In this document: in pieces, positions 60,706 to 64,000 of the stretch
How the letters are laid out: each line of letters opens with the position of its first letter
Position numbering within the stretch: position 1 is the stretch's first letter
From: Pseudotabrizicola alkalilacus
GTDB taxonomy: Bacteria; Pseudomonadota; Alphaproteobacteria; Rhodobacterales; Rhodobacteraceae
NCBI RefSeq assembly: GCF_003443995.1
Contig: NZ_QWEY01000016.1
Location: 1-64,000, forward strand
Reading direction: 5' to 3'
Length of the DNA: 64,000 nucleotides
The notes under the pieces: generated by a model
Seen by the model: the letters and a program-made list of their open reading frames with translations, nothing else
The model's database searches: none
What the model was told of the DNA's origin: nothing
Made by a program: the position numbers and the translations under genes

Positions 60706-63700
60706 ATGTCGCAATTTTTTATCGACCGCCCGATTTTCGCTTGGGTGATCGCCATTTTCATCGCGCTTTCCGGGATAGTCGCAATTCCGCAACTGCCTGT
60801 TGCGCGTTTCCCTGATATCGCCCCGCCCAGCGTGAGCATCTTTGCCACTTACGCGGGGGCAGATGTGCAAACGGTCAGCGACAGCGTGATCCGTCCGATC
60901 GAGAAAGAACTCTCCAGCGCAAAGAACGTGCTCTATTATGAATCTACTGTAGATTCGACGGGCGGCGCCAATGTCTTTGTGACCTTCAAACCCGGCACCG
61001 ATCCCGGGCTGGCGCGGATAGACGTGCAGAACCGGCTGAAGAATGCCGAAGCCCTGCTCCCCGAGGCGGTACGGCGCTCTGGCGTAAACGTCGAGGCCGC
61101 CGATTCCGGCTTTCTGATGGTTATCACGCTGAAATCGCGGGAGGGTAAGACCGATGAGCTTAGCCTTGGTGATTACCTGACTCGGAACCTTACCGAAGAG
61201 CTGAAACGCATCCCCGGCGTCGGACGGGTACAGGGGTTCGGCTCGGAACGGGCAATGCGGGTCTGGGTCGATCCGGCAAAGCTTGCGGCCTATGGGCTGA
61301 CCATGACAGATGTAACCGACGCCATCTCCCGTGAAAATGCGCAGGCGACGCCTGGCCGTGTCGGGGATGAACCGACAGTTCCCGGCACGCGCGTTTCCAC
61401 GGCGCTGACCCTGCGCGGCCAGTTGACCACGCCCGAGGCTTTTGCCGCCATTCCGCTGCGGGCACAGGCTGATGGCGCGCGTCTGCTTCTGGGCGACGTG
61501 GCCCGGATCGAACTGGGTGCGCAGACGATGGCATTCAGCGTCAGCAGCAATGGAAAGCCCGCCGCCGCCGCCGCGATTCAGATGACACCGGGTGCCAATG
61601 CCATACGCACCGCCAGCGCCATCGAGGCGCGCCTGGCCGAATTGCAGACCGCCATGCCCAAAGATATGGAGGTTTCGATTTCCTACAACACCGCGCCTTT
61701 TGTAAAAGTGTCGATCACCAAGGTGGTTCAGACCCTGATCGAAGCGATGGTGCTGGTGTTTCTGGTGATGTTGCTGTTTTTGCAAAAGATTCGCTACACG
61801 CTGATCCCGACCATCGTTGCCCCCATTGCGCTGCTGGGGACATTCACAGTGATGTGGCTTGCGGGATATTCGATCAACATGCTGACGATGTTCGGGATGG
61901 TGCTGTCCATCGGCATCATTGTCGATGACGCCATCGTTGTGGTCGAGAATGTCGAACGCATCATGACCCGTCAGGGCCTGTCCCCCAAAGCCGCGACCCA
62001 ACAGGCGATGCGGGAGATTTCCGGTGCCATTGTCGGCATCACGCTGGTTCTGGCCGCCGTCTTTGTCCCGATGGGCATGGCAAGCGGTTCGGTTGGAGCG
62101 ATCTATCGCCAGTTCACATTGTCGATGGCCGTGTCGATCCTGCTATCGGCCTTTTTGGCGCTGACCTTGACGCCTGCGCTTTGCGCGACACTTTTGAAAC
62201 CTGCAACCGGCCATGCGGCGGGCGGGTTCTTTGGCTGGTTCAACCGCCGCTTTGACGCGCTGATCACGCGCTATACCGGCTGGGTCGGTTGGGGGCTGCG
62301 TCGAAGCGGTCGGATGCTGGTACTCTATGGTGTTTTGCTGGCCGTCATGAGCTTTGGCTATATGCGGGTGCCCACGTCTTTTGTACCGGATGAGGATCAG
62401 GGCAGCTTCATGGCCATGATGGAACTGCCTGCCGGTGCCACAGCCGAGCGCACGCGCGAAATCGTTGCCGCCTATGAGGCGCATACAGCGACGCGCCCTG
62501 ATATCACCGAAAGCACTGTCATCCTCGGATTTGGCTTTTCGGGGTCTGGCCCCAATGCTGCACAGGCCTTTACCACGCTCAAAGACTGGAGCGACCGCAA
62601 GGTCACGGTGGACGAGGAAATCGCCGCAGCGGAAACCGCCATGGCCAAGATCCCAGAGGGCACGGCCATGATCATGAAACCCCCGGCCATCGAGTCGCTG
62701 GGCAGCACCTCGGGCTTTGCCTTGCGGCTTGAAGATCGTGCCAATGCTGGCCCGGTTGCGCTGAAGGCGGCCGAAGACAAGCTGATCGCGCTGGCCTCTG
62801 CCAGTCCGCTGCTCAGCGACGTCATGACCGAAGGGCTGCCGAACGGCATCAGTGTCGCCTTGCAGATCGACCGGCAAAAAGCGCAAGCGCTGGGTCTGTC
62901 CTTTGCTGCGATCAGCGAGACGATCTCGACTGCCATCGGCTCGGGCTATGTCAACGACTTCCCAAACCAAGGGCAGTTGCAACAGGTTATCGTGCAGGCC
63001 GATGCCCCTGCCCGAATGCATGTTGAAGATGTTCTCCGCCTTGAGGTGCGCAACATGGATGGCGGCATGGTCTCGCTTTCCGAAGTGGTGACGCCAGTTT
63101 GGGAAAACGCGGCACTGCAACTGTCGCGCTATAACGGCTATCCTGCCGCTCGTATCTCGGGGTCGGTTGCGTCGGGCGTCTCCAGCGGTGCGGCAATGGC
63201 CGAGATCGAGCGGCTGGCAAAAGAGTTGCCGCAAGGCTTTGCTGTGGAATGGACCGGTCTGTCCTTGCAGGAAAAGCAGTCGGCCAATCGGGCCCCCATT
63301 CTGCTTGCCGCTTCGATGTTGATCGTGTTTCTGGTGCTGGCAGCACTGTATGAAAGCTGGTCAATTCCGCTGTCCGTCATGCTGGTGGTGCCGCTCGGCG
63401 TTCTGGGCGCAGTGCTCGCGGTACTGGCCCGGGGGACAGATAATGACGTGTTCTTCAAGGTCGGACTGATCACCATCATCGGCCTGTCAGCCAAGAACGC
63501 GATCCTGATGGTCGAATATGCCCGACACCTGCAAGCACAGGGCATCGGCCTGCATCGCGCCATGCTACAGGCGGCGCGACTGCGGCTGCGACCAATCCTG
63601 ATGACATCGCTGGCCTTTATCCTGGGCGTTGTGCCCTTGCTGATCGCCCGCGGCGCCGGATCAGAGATTCAGAACGCCATTGGCACCGGGGTGTTTGGCG

Positions 63701-63813
63701 GCATGGTCTCGGCAACGGTATTGGCGGTCTTTTTCGTCCCGGTCCTTTATGTCACGGTCAGCAACCTGACCCGCAACCGGCGGGCGGATAAGATCGTGGA
63801 GGCCACAGCATGA
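60706..63813 (+). CDS. RND efflux pump, HAE1 (AcrB/MexB) family
   Basis: A 1,035-residue inner-membrane proton/drug antiporter. It opens MSQFFIDRPIFAWVIAIFIAL and contains the proton-relay aspartates Asp407/Asp408 (GIIVDDAIVVVENVERI), at the AcrB positions, and Lys930 in LSAKNAILMVEYARH, matching AcrB Lys940. AAGGA lies nine bases upstream of the ATG. Substrates are likely hydrophobic drugs, bile acids or solvents; specificity cannot be read from the sequence. Confidence 0.95.
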   Translation: MSQFFIDRPIFAWVIAIFIALSGIVAIPQLPVARFPDIAPPSVSIFATYAGADVQTVSDSVIRPIEKELSSAKNVLYYESTVDSTGGANVFVTFKPGTDPGLARIDVQNRLKNAEALLPEAVRRSGVNVEAADSGFLMVITLKSREGKTDELSLGDYLTRNLTEELKRIPGVGRVQGFGSERAMRVWVDPAKLAAYGLTMTDVTDAISRENAQATPGRVGDEPTVPGTRVSTALTLRGQLTTPEAFAAIPLRAQADGARLLLGDVARIELGAQTMAFSVSSNGKPAAAAAIQMTPGANAIRTASAIEARLAELQTAMPKDMEVSISYNTAPFVKVSITKVVQTLIEAMVLVFLVMLLFLQKIRYTLIPTIVAPIALLGTFTVMWLAGYSINMLTMFGMVLSIGIIVDDAIVVVENVERIMTRQGLSPKAATQQAMREISGAIVGITLVLAAVFVPMGMASGSVGAIYRQFTLSMAVSILLSAFLALTLTPALCATLLKPATGHAAGGFFGWFNRRFDALITRYTGWVGWGLRRSGRMLVLYGVLLAVMSFGYMRVPTSFVPDEDQGSFMAMMELPAGATAERTREIVAAYEAHTATRPDITESTVILGFGFSGSGPNAAQAFTTLKDWSDRKVTVDEEIAAAETAMAKIPEGTAMIMKPPAIESLGSTSGFALRLEDRANAGPVALKAAEDKLIALASASPLLSDVMTEGLPNGISVALQIDRQKAQALGLSFAAISETISTAIGSGYVNDFPNQGQLQQVIVQADAPARMHVEDVLRLEVRNMDGGMVSLSEVVTPVWENAALQLSRYNGYPAARISGSVASGVSSGAAMAEIERLAKELPQGFAVEWTGLSLQEKQSANRAPILLAASMLIVFLVLAALYESWSIPLSVMLVVPLGVLGAVLAVLARGTDNDVFFKVGLITIIGLSAKNAILMVEYARHLQAQGIGLHRAMLQAARLRLRPILMTSLAFILGVVPLLIARGAGSEIQNAIGTGVFGGMVSATVLAVFFVPVLYVTVSNLTRNRRADKIVEATA

Positions 63814-64000
63814 CCAGCGCTCTGATCCTGATCGTCGAAGACGAACCCGAGATCGCCGAAATTCTTGAAACCTACTTCGCCCGCGAGGGGTTTCGGGTGA
63901 TTACCGCCGGGGACGGACCGACCGCTCTGGCCCATCACCAGCGCTTGCGCCCCGATCTGATCGTACTGGATATCAAGCTGCCCGGACAGGACGGCTATGA
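63810..64000 (+). CDS. Response regulator, N-terminal part (cut by window edge)
   Basis: The ATG at 63810 overlaps the RND pump stop as ATGA. The 63 visible codons form the first half of a receiver domain: LILIVEDEPEIAEILETYF with the acidic pair and LIVLDIKLPGQDGY with the phospho-acceptor Asp near residue 54. The sequence is like BaeR/OmpR-type regulators. It probably controls the adjacent efflux genes with a kinase outside the window. Confidence 0.88.
   Translation, partial: MTSALILIVEDEPEIAEILETYFAREGFRVITAGDGPTALAHHQRLRPDLIVLDIKLPGQDGY

Noticed and set aside
60385-62001. A 538-codon open frame on the minus strand across the RND adaptor and pump genes
   Set aside because: It lies antisense to two clear efflux genes, has no recognisable motif, and is His/Gln/Gly-rich as expected from the complement of high-GC coding DNA.
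1-64000. CRISPR arrays, tRNA or rRNA genes, integron cassettes, toxin-antitoxin or phage defence systems
   Set aside because: I saw no regularly spaced repeats, no cloverleaf-like sequence and no defence- or toxin-type proteins in the window.

Overview
The window looks like a catabolic and transport island from an alphaproteobacterium, most likely of the Rhodobacterales (roseobacter-type). I infer this from the moderately high GC, the AapJQMP-type amino-acid transporter, the TctDE/TctC/TctAB and TcuAB set, the ribose-type ABC sugar operon with deoC, and the tight operons with ATGA stop/start overlaps. There are no ribosomal, tRNA or core housekeeping genes. Nearly every block is a transporter with its own enzymes and regulator. 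Insertion-sequence debris lies at the left edge, at 15.9-16.6 kb and at 57.5-59.4 kb, so the region appears to be an accessory assembly.

Layout. (a) 1-130: start of a truncated IS transposase. (b) 501-4528, minus: three-subunit membrane-bound FAD/cytochrome c dehydrogenase of the gluconate 2-dehydrogenase type. (c) 5139-15539, minus: eight-gene operon with a sugar-binding protein, zinc dehydrogenase, FGGY kinase, SorC-type regulator, ABC ATPase and permease, DeoC aldolase and a long double-domain aldehyde dehydrogenase. It reads as a complete pathway for a deoxy-sugar or polyol. (d) 15886-16601: truncated IS3 element. (e) 16734-27760: three tandem MmgE/PrpD-family genes with a glutathione S-transferase, an Aap/Bzt amino-acid ABC transporter, a divergent cystathionine-beta-lyase-like PLP enzyme and a GntR/FCD regulator. 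This is the best candidate for an undescribed pathway. (f) 27839-35463, minus: dipeptide-type ABC transporter, serine beta-lactamase-like hydrolase and LysR regulator. (g) 35882-47646: tricarboxylate module with TcuB, TcuA, a GntR regulator, an AbrB-type membrane protein, a 2-hydroxyacid dehydrogenase, a GalD/PrpF-type isomerase, a fused TctA-TctB permease, TctC, and the TctD/TctE two-component pair. (h) 48056-57453, plus: two alpha/beta hydrolases with different nucleophiles, a second dipeptide-type ABC transporter, an AbgB-like M20 amidohydrolase and a LysR regulator. (i) 57526-59449: decayed IS5 transposase joined to a fragment of a GalD/PrpF-family gene, then a near-intact IS3 element. (j) 59539-64000: RND efflux adaptor, pump and the start of a response regulator.

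A recurring device is a GC-rich hairpin directly after each substrate-binding-protein gene. It occurs in all five transport operons and probably lets the binding protein be made in excess over the membrane components. Candidate operators are GTATAC-centred palindromes near the two GntR genes and a 12-base element present in inverse orientation on both sides of the PLP-lyase gene. All function calls rest on recognising family motifs in translated sequence; no database search was run.
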